This document shows, piece after piece, positions 51,489-59,976 of a DNA stretch of 64,000 nt. Each line of letters opens with the position of its first letter. The first letter of the stretch is position 1. The position numbers and the translations under genes were made by a program. This DNA comes from Chryseobacterium piperi (GTDB lineage Bacteria > Bacteroidota > Bacteroidia > Flavobacteriales > Weeksellaceae). The DNA is taken from assembly GCF_002285635.2 (NCBI RefSeq), contig NZ_CP023049.2:1302001-1366000 (forward strand). Reading direction: 5' to 3'. The notes under the pieces were generated by a model, which was given only the letters and a program-made list of their open reading frames with translations, made no database searches and was not told the DNA's origin.

Positions 51489-51763
51489 TCCTTTGCCAGC
51501 CGTTCTACTTCCATCATCAGATCTTCCCTCAACGTACAGCAGATGCAGCCATTACTCATCTCTACCAATTTTTCTTCTGTTCTGGAAAGGGTATTTTGAT
51601 TTTCAATAAGACGTGCATCAATATTAACCTCACTCATATCGTTAACGATTACAGCTACTTTCAATCCCTCTTTATTATGTAAAATATGGTTTAACAAAGT
51701 GGTCTTTCCTGCTCCAAGAAAACCACTGAGAACTGTCACCGGTAATTTTTTGTCTACAATCAT
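51464..51763 (-). CDS. COG0523 GTPase, N-terminal part (Walker A, CxCC)
   Basis: The start is at 51763, four bases after merC; the frame extends into merC. It encodes [20 protein letters not shown], the Walker A site, and the metal motif GCICC, then ends a few residues after MEVERLAKE because the frame shifts. Adding one base near 51496 joins it smoothly to the downstream part (LAKE-x-RFDYLLIE). Together the parts make a zinc metallochaperone-type GTPase of about 400 residues. Confidence 0.85.
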   Translation of the reverse strand: MIVDKKLPVTVLSGFLGAGKTTLLNHILHNKEGLKVAVIVNDMSEVNIDARLIENQNTLSRTEEKLVEMSNGCICCTLREDLMMEVERLAKECVLITCS

Positions 51764-51767
51764 CAGA

Positions 51768-52106
51768 TTAATGTTTATGGTGTTTGAAATTAATGATATG
51801 TCCGGCAATCAGTCCAGCTGCCCCAAGATAGATCAAAGGAACATGGATTTCATAAATCAGGTCAAGTGCTACCGAAATAGAAATTAAAATAATTGACATC
51901 CAGAAAAGCCATTTCAACCAACGAACTGAAGTTTGCTTTGTCACTCTGTACACCACTACCACACCAATCAAAAGAAAGCCAAGATCGACATAAGGGTTAT
52001 GAGAAATTCCTAGTGGAATAACCATTAAAAGAGGAAAAATAATACAATGAATAAGGCATAAAACCGCTGCAGAAATTCCTATTGCATCTAAAATCTTTGA
52101 TTTCAT
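51768..52106 (-). CDS. MerC-domain membrane protein
   Basis: A 112-residue protein with four membrane segments and the conserved [16 protein letters not shown] segment of the MerC family. Original members transport mercury; in Bacteroidota the domain is often paired with Zur and COG0523 genes, suggesting zinc handling. The His-rich end INFKHHKH fits metal binding. First gene of the MerC-GTPase unit, divergent from the Fur-family gene. Confidence 0.85.
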   Translation of the reverse strand: MKSKILDAIGISAAVLCLIHCIIFPLLMVIPLGISHNPYVDLGFLLIGVVVVYRVTKQTSVRWLKWLFWMSIILISISVALDLIYEIHVPLIYLGAAGLIAGHIINFKHHKH

Positions 52107-52158
52107 AATCTTTTATATTTGAACATTCCATCGCTAATTTGTAAAATTGTAAATCAAG

Positions 52159-52204
52159 TAAGAGTACTTATCATTCTGTAAGGTTGGATCCCTTAATACT
52201 CTTA
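52159..52204. repeat. Nested inverted repeat between merC and the Fur gene
   Basis: Outer arms TAAGAGTA (52159-52166) and TACTCTTA (52197-52204) enclose a shorter stem TAAGG/CCTTA. It may be an operator or an RNA hairpin in the merC leader. Confidence 0.4.
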
Positions 52205-52251
52205 ACTGAATACGAAATCTTACAATACCTATTTAAGTTTTGAAATACTTA

Positions 52252-52307
52252 TTGTAACTTTGTTGCAAAAGTATATATAAATTTTAATAAACGCAACTTT
52301 GTTGCAA
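52252..52307. promoter_or_regulatory. Two Zur/Fur-type operator boxes with promoter element
   Basis: TTGTAACTTTGTTGCAA (52252-52268) and ACGCAACTTTGTTGCAA (52291-52307) are near-identical imperfect palindromes with the core GCAACTTTGTTGC, 39 bases apart. TAACTTTG (52255-52262) inside the first box is an exact -7 element reading towards the Fur-family gene (ATG 52314), so binding would block its own transcription. The second box abuts the start codon. Confidence 0.6.
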
Positions 52308-52313
52308 TAATTC

Positions 52314-52697
52314 ATGAAACAAGTCAGAAATACCCACGCAAAAACAGAGATATTGAATATTATCAACAACTCTGAGAACGCATTGTCACATACAGCTATA
52401 CAAGAAAAAATAGGTGATTTATGCAACCGTGTTACGATCTACCGAGTCTTGGATCGATTGGAAGAGGAAGGAAAAATCCACAAGATCGTTAATGTTGATG
52501 GTGTTGTCAATTATGCCAAATGTCATCACTGTGAAGAAAACAATCATTCACATAACCACATTCATTTCAATTGTGAAAAGTGTCAATCGGTTACCTGCAT
52601 AGAAAATATTGTCCCTGAAATTTCATTGCCGAAAAATTTCATTGCCAAAAGCTATAATTTTGTAGTAAGCGGAATTTGTCCTAAATGTATCAACTAA
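52314..52697 (+). CDS. Fur family regulator, likely Zur
   Basis: A 127-residue Fur-family protein. Winged helix at the N-terminus (LSHTAIQEKIGDLCNRVTIY, about 23-42), dimer domain with HHCEENNHSHNHIHFNCEKC (about 61-80, histidine-rich metal site) and a CxxC pair near the end (CPKC). Its neighbours (MerC-like protein, COG0523 GTPase) point to zinc, so Zur is favoured over Fur or PerR. Operator-like boxes lie just upstream. Confidence 0.85.
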   Translation: MKQVRNTHAKTEILNIINNSENALSHTAIQEKIGDLCNRVTIYRVLDRLEEEGKIHKIVNVDGVVNYAKCHHCEENNHSHNHIHFNCEKCQSVTCIENIVPEISLPKNFIAKSYNFVVSGICPKCIN

Positions 52698-52707
52698 TCA
52701 GAATCAT

Positions 52708-53874
52708 TTATTCTTCTCCCTTAATGTATCTTTTTAAGCGCTGAAGTCCATCTTCCAGCATTGTTCTGGGACAGGCAATATTGATCCTGAGAAATCCTTC
52801 TCCTGAACTTCCATATATACTCCCGGCATTAAGCCAGAGCTTTTCTTTTTTAAGCAATGATTGAGAAAGGTCATCAGATTTCTCTCCCATAAAATTACAG
52901 TCCAGCCATACAAGATAGGTGGCCTCTAAAGGACTTACTGTAATTTCCGGTATATATTTTTTGCAAAACTCAACCAGATACAGGTAATTATCATACAGAT
53001 ATTCTTTTAAATCTTCCATCCAGCTACGCCCATATTTATAAGCAGCAATCAATGCCTCTGCCGCAAAGGGGTTAACAGATTCTGTTTCCTGCATGATCAG
53101 TACTTTTTCAATCTTTTTGAGTATTTCTTCATCTTTACTGATGGCATAAGCTACTGACAAACTGGATATATTGAATGTTTTGCAAGGTGACCCGCAAGTT
53201 ACCGATTTCAGATCCAAATTCTCTGCAACAGAAGCAAAAGAGATATGACGATGGCCATTATAAACAAGATCCGCATGGATCTCATCCGAAACTACCATCA
53301 CCTGATATTTCGAACAAATCAATGCTATTTTTTCCAGTTCCTCTTTGGTCCAGACTCTTCCAACAGGATTATGAGGGTTACATAAAAGCAACATTTTCGT
53401 TTTCGGATCAGAGGCTTTTCGTTCAAAATCCTCAAAATCGATCTGATAGCTTCCATTGGAATACATCAAATGATTTTCAACAGCATTACAGCCACAATTC
53501 TCAATAAGTGTATAGAAATGATTGTAGACAGGAGACTGCACTAAAATCTGATCTCCGGGCTGGAGATAGGCTCTTATAACAGCCGAAATGGTGGGTATCA
53601 TTCCAGGAACCGGCAACAGCCACTCTTTTTTCAAAACGATCTGATGGCTTAGTTTCCACCAATCTATTATTGCATCATAAAAAGCAGCAGGAATCGTATT
53701 ATAGCCAAACACTCCCTGAGCAGCTCTATCTGAAAGTGCTTTTATAATTTCAGGAGGTGTTTTAAAATCCATATCAGCCACCCACATCGGTAAAACATCA
53801 GCATCTTCTATCATATCCCATTTTATGGAATCAGTACCTCTTCTTGGTATTATTTCATCAAAATTGTGTTTCAT
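52708..53874 (-). CDS. MalY/PatB-type PLP C-S lyase, possible EgtE
   Basis: A 388-residue fold-type I PLP enzyme of the MalY/PatB branch (cystathionine beta-lyase-like): MKHNFDEIIPRRGTDSIKWD at the start, MWVADMDFKTPPEI, LLCNPHNPVGRVWTKEEL, and the PLP-lysine in GSPCKTFNISSLS (about 231-243). Its start overlaps the fused permease gene by four bases. In this operon it may perform the C-S cleavage that releases ergothioneine, the role of EgtE; that is inference from context. Confidence 0.9.
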   Translation of the reverse strand: MKHNFDEIIPRRGTDSIKWDMIEDADVLPMWVADMDFKTPPEIIKALSDRAAQGVFGYNTIPAAFYDAIIDWWKLSHQIVLKKEWLLPVPGMIPTISAVIRAYLQPGDQILVQSPVYNHFYTLIENCGCNAVENHLMYSNGSYQIDFEDFERKASDPKTKMLLLCNPHNPVGRVWTKEELEKIALICSKYQVMVVSDEIHADLVYNGHRHISFASVAENLDLKSVTCGSPCKTFNISSLSVAYAISKDEEILKKIEKVLIMQETESVNPFAAEALIAAYKYGRSWMEDLKEYLYDNYLYLVEFCKKYIPEITVSPLEATYLVWLDCNFMGEKSDDLSQSLLKKEKLWLNAGSIYGSSGEGFLRINIACPRTMLEDGLQRLKRYIKGEE

Positions 53875-55439
53875 TTAAGACTATCTAAATAATGTTTCAA
53901 GTCGGAAATACTTTTTATTTGTAATTGTCCGGCTTGTTCTTTGCGCATCATTAAAGCGTAGGAATTATTAAAGCCCAACGGCTTTAGCCATTCCATACCA
54001 TATTGTTTTTTAAATTCAGCATCCACATATTCAAAGGTTTCCTCTGCGCTTTGAGTCACTTTTTTTATAGTGGATTCATTAGGTTTTAAAAGGACTAAAA
54101 GTCCGGTTCCGGTATATTCCGGATAAAAATCAATAGCATCATTGACTAACGCATCGAAACAAATTTTAGTACCTCCCAAACCTGTTTTAGTTTCTACTTT
54201 ATAATCTGTATATCCTTCAATCAGCATTTTATACATTTCAGCCAGGATATACTGTTCTCCAAAAATTTTTGATCCTATCCGTATAGTTCCACCACTCCTT
54301 TTCCCCGGATTTTTCAGGAGATTATTTTGTTTTAAAAAATCTTTAGCAATTTTCTCGGGCGTCTGATGAAGATAGTCCGACCGATAATTAAGATCCGTCA
54401 TGATGGAATCATTAAACTTCCCTGCTAACAAATTTAAAGTTTCCTTCAATTTAGGAAAATTATTTAATGTTTTTGTTTTAATAACCGGCGCTGCAAAATA
54501 AGGAGGAAATATTTTTTTATCATCATCCAATACATATAAGTCAAAAGCCTTAATACGTCCGTCAGTAGAATATCCGCTGATTAAATCCAGCTCTTTATCA
54601 TAAGCGGCTTTATACATGATAGCGTCACTTACTATGAGCGGTTTTACATTAAGCCCATACACTGTCCTTAAACCAATATCTCCATCTTGCCTACCCATAA
54701 ACTCCGGAGTAAAACCAGCTTTCAATTTATGCTCAGATGAAGTGTTGAATACATAGATTCCACCAACAACGATCAGTATAACAGGGATGACATAAGCTAT
54801 TTTTCGGAGACTTCCATATCCTGATTTCTGTAGTACTGCAATCAGTTGATCCAATATAATGGCAAGCAATGCCGCCGGAATAGCTCCGGCAAGAATCATA
54901 TTGGTATTATTAAGTGAAATTCCTCCAAATATAAATTCTCCCAACCCTCCTGCTGCTACAAAGGAAGCCAGCGTAGCTACTCCCACATTAATTACAGCTG
55001 CTGTTCTGATACCTGCAATAATCACAGGCATAGCCAAAGGAAGTTCCACTTTAAAAAGTAATTGCCTCCGGCTCATTCCCATTGCTTTTGCTGCTTCTAC
55101 TACTGCTGGGTCTACTCCTGTAATCCCGGTATAGGTATTTCTGATTATTGGCAAAAGCGCATAGATTAATAATGCTACAATAGCAGGAGTCGCTCCGATT
55201 CCAAAAGCCGGAATCATAAAGCCCAGTAAGGCGATACTCGGCACCGTCTGCAAAATTCCCGCTGTTCCTAATACAGGATTTGCTAATATCTTTTTCCTGG
55301 CTATCAGTATTCCCAATGGAAGCCCAACAAGGATCGCCAATAATAATGACACAAAGGTCAGTCCAAGATGTTGTATAACTTGAGTCAGGAGCTTATCCTG
55401 TTGTTCGGCAATAAACTGCCAAAGATTTTGCTGTGTCAT
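53871..55439 (-). CDS. Fused ABC permease/substrate-binding protein (EgtU/OpuF-type)
   Basis: A 522-residue fusion: an ABC permease domain (about 1-215, six helices; EAA-like loop VEAAKAMGMSRRQLLFKVEL about 114-133) and, after one more helix (about 213-232), a periplasmic OpuAC-type binding domain (about 240-522; GGTIRIGSKIFGEQYILAEM, DFYPEYTGTGLLVLL). This architecture occurs in choline/betaine OpuF-type transporters and in EgtU, the ergothioneine importer. The genomic position in an egt operon favours ergothioneine; residue-level proof is not possible here. Confidence 0.9.
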   Translation of the reverse strand: MTQQNLWQFIAEQQDKLLTQVIQHLGLTFVSLLLAILVGLPLGILIARKKILANPVLGTAGILQTVPSIALLGFMIPAFGIGATPAIVALLIYALLPIIRNTYTGITGVDPAVVEAAKAMGMSRRQLLFKVELPLAMPVIIAGIRTAAVINVGVATLASFVAAGGLGEFIFGGISLNNTNMILAGAIPAALLAIILDQLIAVLQKSGYGSLRKIAYVIPVILIVVGGIYVFNTSSEHKLKAGFTPEFMGRQDGDIGLRTVYGLNVKPLIVSDAIMYKAAYDKELDLISGYSTDGRIKAFDLYVLDDDKKIFPPYFAAPVIKTKTLNNFPKLKETLNLLAGKFNDSIMTDLNYRSDYLHQTPEKIAKDFLKQNNLLKNPGKRSGGTIRIGSKIFGEQYILAEMYKMLIEGYTDYKVETKTGLGGTKICFDALVNDAIDFYPEYTGTGLLVLLKPNESTIKKVTQSAEETFEYVDAEFKKQYGMEWLKPLGFNNSYALMMRKEQAGQLQIKSISDLKHYLDSLK

Positions 55440-56365
55440 CCTATCTCCATTTTTCTGTATTGATTGAAAGCCATGGTCAGGGTTTCATATCGATCATTAT
55501 TCTGATGGTCAGCACTTAATTTTTGAAGCGCATCCCAGACACTTAAATTTTCTGTCATATTCCATCCGGTTTCCGGTTTTTGCCCTTCTGAAAGAAATGG
55601 ACGGATATTTTCCAGAGTCGCCACTTTATATTCCAGTAAAAGGCGATTCTCTGCAAAAAAGTTTCTTACAAAGTCATTCTCCGGTCGGTACAGCATTTCT
55701 TTTGGAGTTCCGATCTGAACAATTTTACCTTTATCCATCAGACAGATGCGATGCCCCAGTTCAAAAGCCTCCTGTACATCATGGGTAACCAGAATAATTG
55801 TTTTGTTTTTAAGTTCTTCTAAAGATTTAAATTCCGAATGGATATCTGCTTTGGTGATATTGTCCAGCGCTCCAAATGGCTCATCCATTAATAGTATTGG
55901 GGTATCGGCAATCAATGCTCTTGCAATTCCAACCCTCTGTTGCTGACCTCCACTCAGTTCCTGAGGAAAACGTGAAAGAAGTTCTTCCGGTAAATGGAGC
56001 TTATGAAGCAGTTCTTCTGTTCTCTTTTGAATATCTTTTTTATTCCATTTCAGCAATTCAGGAACCACAGCTATGTTTTGCCGTATTGTATAATGAGGAA
56101 ATAAACCGGCATGTTGCATTACGAAACCAATGTGCATCCTAAGCTGCTCCAGAGGCTTATCCCGGATATTTTCACCATCAATCCATATATCTCCCGAATC
56201 TGCTTCTATCAAGCGGTTAATCATTTTCAGCGTTGTTGTCTTTCCGCAGCCACTGGTTCCTAAAAGCACCAATATCTCCTGATCATTCGCCTCAAAGGAA
56301 ATATGATCTACCGCAATTCTTTCGTCAAAACTTTTAGTAATCGATTCTACTTTAATCATAGGCAT
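55436..56365 (-). CDS. ABC transporter ATP-binding protein (EgtV/OpuCA-like)
   Basis: A 309-residue ATPase: Walker A LLGTSGCGKTTTLKM (about 33-47), signature LSGGQQQRVGIARAL (about 140-154), Walker B PILLMDEPFGALD. It is of the OpuCA/ProV glycine-betaine type but lacks a clear CBS pair at its C-terminus. It overlaps the permease gene by four bases, so it is the partner of that subunit. Confidence 0.92.
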   Translation of the reverse strand: MPMIKVESITKSFDERIAVDHISFEANDQEILVLLGTSGCGKTTTLKMINRLIEADSGDIWIDGENIRDKPLEQLRMHIGFVMQHAGLFPHYTIRQNIAVVPELLKWNKKDIQKRTEELLHKLHLPEELLSRFPQELSGGQQQRVGIARALIADTPILLMDEPFGALDNITKADIHSEFKSLEELKNKTIILVTHDVQEAFELGHRICLMDKGKIVQIGTPKEMLYRPENDFVRNFFAENRLLLEYKVATLENIRPFLSEGQKPETGWNMTENLSVWDALQKLSADHQNNDRYETLTMAFNQYRKMEIG

Positions 56366-56368
56366 CCA

Positions 56369-57541
56369 TTATTTAGCCAATCTAATGCCTGTAAACTGCC
56401 ATTGCAAGCTTGCATGAAAGAAATTCCGATAAGTATTCCTGCTGTGCCACGGAGATGTTGCCACTGAAGCCCCGCGCAGAACCATCTGGTTAACCATAAA
56501 TTTACCATTGTATTCTCCTACAGCTCCTGCTTCTTTTTTGAAACCGGGGTAAGGTAAATAAGCACTTCCTGTCCATTCCCAACGATTTCCCCATTTGAAT
56601 TTTTCAGAGGCAACCTCCCATTCTGCTTCTGTAGGCAGGCGCATTCCTTTCCATGCAGCATAAGCTGACGCTTCATAAAAATTAATATGACAAAGAGTTT
56701 CTTCAAGATCGAGTTCCTGTAACCCTTCTAAAGTATAGTACATCCATTTGCCATCTATATGATGCCAGTACAATGGAGATTGTGCATTATTTTGTTTCAC
56801 CCAATCCCATCCTTCGGCATGCCAGTGTCTGAAATCAGTATATCCTCCGTCTTCTATAAACTGAAGATATTCTCCATTCGTTACCGCGCGGCTGGCTATT
56901 TTAAAATCCGGCAAATAAACTTTATGCCGTCCTAATTCATTATCAAAACAAAACCCGTTTCCTGAAAATCCAATTTCATAAATTCCTTCCGCAAAAGAAA
57001 TCATTTCCATAGGAACAAGCTCTTCCTTTTCTGAAGCCTTATTTTTCTTATATACAGGGAAAAGCGGATTGTGTCCTAAAATATATTTGATATCCGTAAG
57101 TAATAATTCCTGATGCTGTTGTTCATGATTCAATCCTAATTCCAATAAGGATTCTACAGAGTCGGTCAGCCACTCACTTTGAAGGAAAGCCTGCATTTGT
57201 TCATCCACATACTGCCGGTAACGGTAAACATCTGCCACCGAAGGCCGACTCAGGTTTCCCCGATCTGTACGGATCACTCGAGCTCCGATGGTCTCATAGT
57301 AGCTATTGAATACAAAATTATATTGAGAATCAAAAACTTCATACCCCGGAAAATGGGGCATCAGTATGAAGGTTTCAAAGAACCAGGTTGTATGTCCTAA
57401 ATGCCATTTAGGAGGGCTTACATCAACGATAGGTTGTACTACGTAATCCTCAATTTCAAGAGGAGCACAAATAGCTATAGAATGATTACGGATATCCGTA
57501 AATTTTTTAACGGCTTTATTAATCTTAGGATTTGCTATCAT
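56369..57541 (-). CDS. egtB: Ergothioneine biosynthesis protein EgtB
   Basis: A 390-residue non-heme iron sulfoxide synthase. An N-terminal DinB-like domain carries the iron ligands: His near LGH (about 50) and HEQQHQE (His139, His143, Glu145). The C-terminal FGE-sulfatase domain is clear (MRLPTEAEWEVASEKF and PWHSRNTYRNFFHASLQWQF to the end). It joins hercynine to a thiol (cysteine or gamma-glutamylcysteine). With no egtA or egtC in the window, a cysteine-using type is plausible. Somewhat shorter than mycobacterial EgtB (about 430). Confidence 0.93.
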   Translation of the reverse strand: MIANPKINKAVKKFTDIRNHSIAICAPLEIEDYVVQPIVDVSPPKWHLGHTTWFFETFILMPHFPGYEVFDSQYNFVFNSYYETIGARVIRTDRGNLSRPSVADVYRYRQYVDEQMQAFLQSEWLTDSVESLLELGLNHEQQHQELLLTDIKYILGHNPLFPVYKKNKASEKEELVPMEMISFAEGIYEIGFSGNGFCFDNELGRHKVYLPDFKIASRAVTNGEYLQFIEDGGYTDFRHWHAEGWDWVKQNNAQSPLYWHHIDGKWMYYTLEGLQELDLEETLCHINFYEASAYAAWKGMRLPTEAEWEVASEKFKWGNRWEWTGSAYLPYPGFKKEAGAVGEYNGKFMVNQMVLRGASVATSPWHSRNTYRNFFHASLQWQFTGIRLAK

Positions 57542-57555
57542 CTTTTTAGATTTAA

Positions 57556-58542
57556 TTATTTTGTGACGGTCCAGACAGAATCTATAAACCAGTTTTTTGA
57601 ATCTCTTATTTCTCCTTTGATCTCAAAACCTGATTTTTCTGCCAGTTCTTTTATATCTTCTTCTGAAAATTTCTGTGAAACCTCCATATCAATCAGCTCA
57701 TTCTCTTTGAATGATATGGACGTTTGATCTATCGTTACTACCTGATCAACAAGGCTCACCAGATAGCTTCTACAGGCTCCGCTTACCGGATCATAGGTTT
57801 GATAGTGCTGAAATTCTTTCAAATCGAAATCAGCATCCAGCTCACGGTTGATACGGGTCAGAAGGTTCAGGTTAAAGGCTGCGGTAATCCCTGTTTTGTC
57901 ATTATAGGCATTTAAAATAGTATGTGGGTTTTTCTTTAGATCAAAACCAATGAGCAACTGATCTCCTGCAGCAAGATTTTGTTTTAAACCTGAACAAAAA
58001 TGATAGGCCTCTTCCAGCTCCATATTGCCTATATTACCCCCTAAGAACAAAATCACTTTTCTTCTTGAGGACAGTGCAGCTGCCTTATTCAGCATTTCAA
58101 AATATTCTCCCTCCAGACATACTGTATGTAATTCCGGGATATTCTTTTCTAATTTCTCTTGTAAAATCGACAGAATATTTCCGGAAATATCAATCGGCAT
58201 ATAGGTAAAATCCGTTCCCTTATCTACCAAGTATTTAAGAAAGTAAGATGATTTCATAGCATCCCCTGCTCCTAGTTCAATAAGATCAAAGGGACTGCTA
58301 TCCGATGTAATAAGATCTGCAATTTCTGCTGTTTTATTTTTGAATATATCCAGCTCACATTGGGTGAGATAGTATTCGGGCATGGCCATGATTTTCTGGA
58401 ACAGCTCATCTCCTATTTCATCATAGAAATATTTCGAAGATAACTTTTTAGGGGTATTTTGCAATCCCGATTTTATATCCAGGAAAAAATTTTCAGCCTT
58501 ATTATGATTGTTTTTTATCTGAGTTTTGGTGTTTAAATTCAT
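57556..58542 (-). CDS. egtD: L-histidine N-alpha-methyltransferase EgtD
   Basis: A 328-residue EgtD, of standard length. MPEYYLTQCELDIF (about 54-67) and the SAM-binding LIELGAGDAMKSSYFL (about 87-102) are hallmarks, with IDISGNIL and VILFLGGNIGNMELEEAYHF following. It trimethylates histidine to hercynine, the first ergothioneine step. First gene of the operon; EgtB starts 14 bases after it. Confidence 0.95.
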   Translation of the reverse strand: MNLNTKTQIKNNHNKAENFFLDIKSGLQNTPKKLSSKYFYDEIGDELFQKIMAMPEYYLTQCELDIFKNKTAEIADLITSDSSPFDLIELGAGDAMKSSYFLKYLVDKGTDFTYMPIDISGNILSILQEKLEKNIPELHTVCLEGEYFEMLNKAAALSSRRKVILFLGGNIGNMELEEAYHFCSGLKQNLAAGDQLLIGFDLKKNPHTILNAYNDKTGITAAFNLNLLTRINRELDADFDLKEFQHYQTYDPVSGACRSYLVSLVDQVVTIDQTSISFKENELIDMEVSQKFSEEDIKELAEKSGFEIKGEIRDSKNWFIDSVWTVTK

Positions 58543-58543
58543 T

Positions 58544-58697
58544 TTACGTTTTCATTATAGGTTCGGTAAGCACTACTATTTTACCGTCGTCTACACTACT
58601 CTCCATAAAAGTATGCGCTTGATTATTCTCGCTAAATTTAAATATACGCTTAATTTTTGATTTAGCAATTTCATTTTTTTCAGCATATTGCAAAAAA
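58544..58697 (-). pseudogene. C-terminal remnant of a zinc-type alcohol dehydrogenase/quinone reductase
   Basis: Just upstream of egtD, an open frame without a start encodes AEKNEIAKSKIKRIFKFSEN, then NQAHTFMESSVDDGKIVVL. That pattern matches the C-terminus of MDR-superfamily enzymes (a 'fpleeaneAh..mes...GKivl' end). The rest of the gene is missing, so it is a decayed fragment that now forms part of the egtD leader or promoter region. Confidence 0.5.
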
Positions 58698-58840
58698 ACA
58701 CGAAAATATCACCTTTAAACCTTGAGTTATAAAGAAAAATGATCTATTTGTTAAATATTTTTAAATAATTAAAAAAGATTTAACTTTTGTTAAAATAGCA
58801 TGTACTCTTAGGCATTATTTCAATCACGCCATTGACCTGA

Positions 58841-59527
58841 CTAGTCTATTTTTTTCGAAGAATTAGCACTCAGTCCCACCAATTTAGCAATAATAACGGC
58901 CGGAAATAAGATTCCCAACATGGAGAGGAACACGGACAGCATTTTGGTTTCCACCGATACGGGATGAATATCACCAAACCCCACCGTGGTTAAAGAAACT
59001 AAACTAAAATAGATAAAATGAACATAATCTTGATCCGAACCGGTCAACGTTATGGGTCCCGCAATAGATACTCCCGTTACCGCATTAATTATTTCAAATG
59101 CCAACGCTCCCATTAGCGCCAGCAGCAAATAAACATTTACTCCTCCGATAATACGGTACATATTGACACTGTCGTCACGAAAAAGCAAACGAACATTAAT
59201 AGTGATAAAGACAATGGTATTGAGTATGGCAATTACATTTTCAAGAACATAGAATGAAAACGGATTATCTGAAAAACGAACCAATCTCAGAATACAGTGG
59301 ATCATAAATAAACTGCCTGAAATTAACATCATCCATTTATTACGGGTTGAAAATATCCCTGAGAAAAATACACTCAAAAGTATGGTATTGTACAACAAAA
59401 TCCCTTCTTTACTGTTATCCATAATGACAGGGGTAATGAATACTACTAAAAATAACATCAGCAACAGCACGACAAAACTGAGGTCCTCCAGCCAAAATGT
59501 TTGAAATTTTTCTAACGCTTTTTTCAT
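58841..59527 (-). CDS. Potassium channel family protein
   Basis: A 228-residue membrane protein with about six hydrophobic segments. The C-terminal pore region YFSLVSLTTVGFGDIHPV (about 170-187) contains the K+ filter TVGFGD. No RCK/TrkA regulatory domain or clear S4 voltage sensor is present. Likely a simple K+ or ion channel in the inner membrane. Confidence 0.9.
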   Translation of the reverse strand: MKKALEKFQTFWLEDLSFVVLLLMLFLVVFITPVIMDNSKEGILLYNTILLSVFFSGIFSTRNKWMMLISGSLFMIHCILRLVRFSDNPFSFYVLENVIAILNTIVFITINVRLLFRDDSVNMYRIIGGVNVYLLLALMGALAFEIINAVTGVSIAGPITLTGSDQDYVHFIYFSLVSLTTVGFGDIHPVSVETKMLSVFLSMLGILFPAVIIAKLVGLSANSSKKID

Positions 59528-59976
59528 CAGGTTATATGTATATAACAGTCTATAAAGTTAACAATAATCAGCTACTTCACTGTTTAAATCTTATCATGAA
59601 TATTGTAACAGATTACAAGATACTTCAACTCTGAAAGTATTTCAGAGGCTTAAAAATATAAAAATACCTTATGAAAACAAAGATATACTTTTTAATACGC
59701 CGGATCATCAAACAGCATCAACGAATCAAGTGGTCAATATTATTTATCAAATTTCCAGTCATAAAAAATATGTTTTGACAAATTATATTTATAAAAATAT
59801 TTTTTATTAAAATTTCATAGAAAAAACTAATTTTATATTTTCATTTTTACAAAAAAAAATAAACGGTTGTCATATTTTAACCGGAATTTGAGCTGATAAA
59901 AGAATTCTTTTTAAATTCAAATTCCTGAAATATCAACAATCTGAATTGAATAAAAAAGATTGAACTCCTTACTATT
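59528..59976. other. Intergenic region with hairpin (449 bp)
   Basis: Divergent gap. CTCTGAAA (59629-59636) and its complement (59640-59647) form a perfect short hairpin. A 35-codon ORF at 59671-59778 (basic, MKTKIYFLIRRI...) is possible but unsupported. Otherwise AT-rich without recognisable signals. Confidence 0.45.

Noticed and set aside
53175-53507. 110-codon plus-strand ORF opposite the PLP enzyme
   Set aside because: Fully antisense to a well-supported gene and of unnatural composition.
59671-59778. 35-codon basic ORF in the gap before the Rossmann gene
   Set aside because: No promoter, start context or conservation evidence; AT-rich DNA makes such ORFs by chance.
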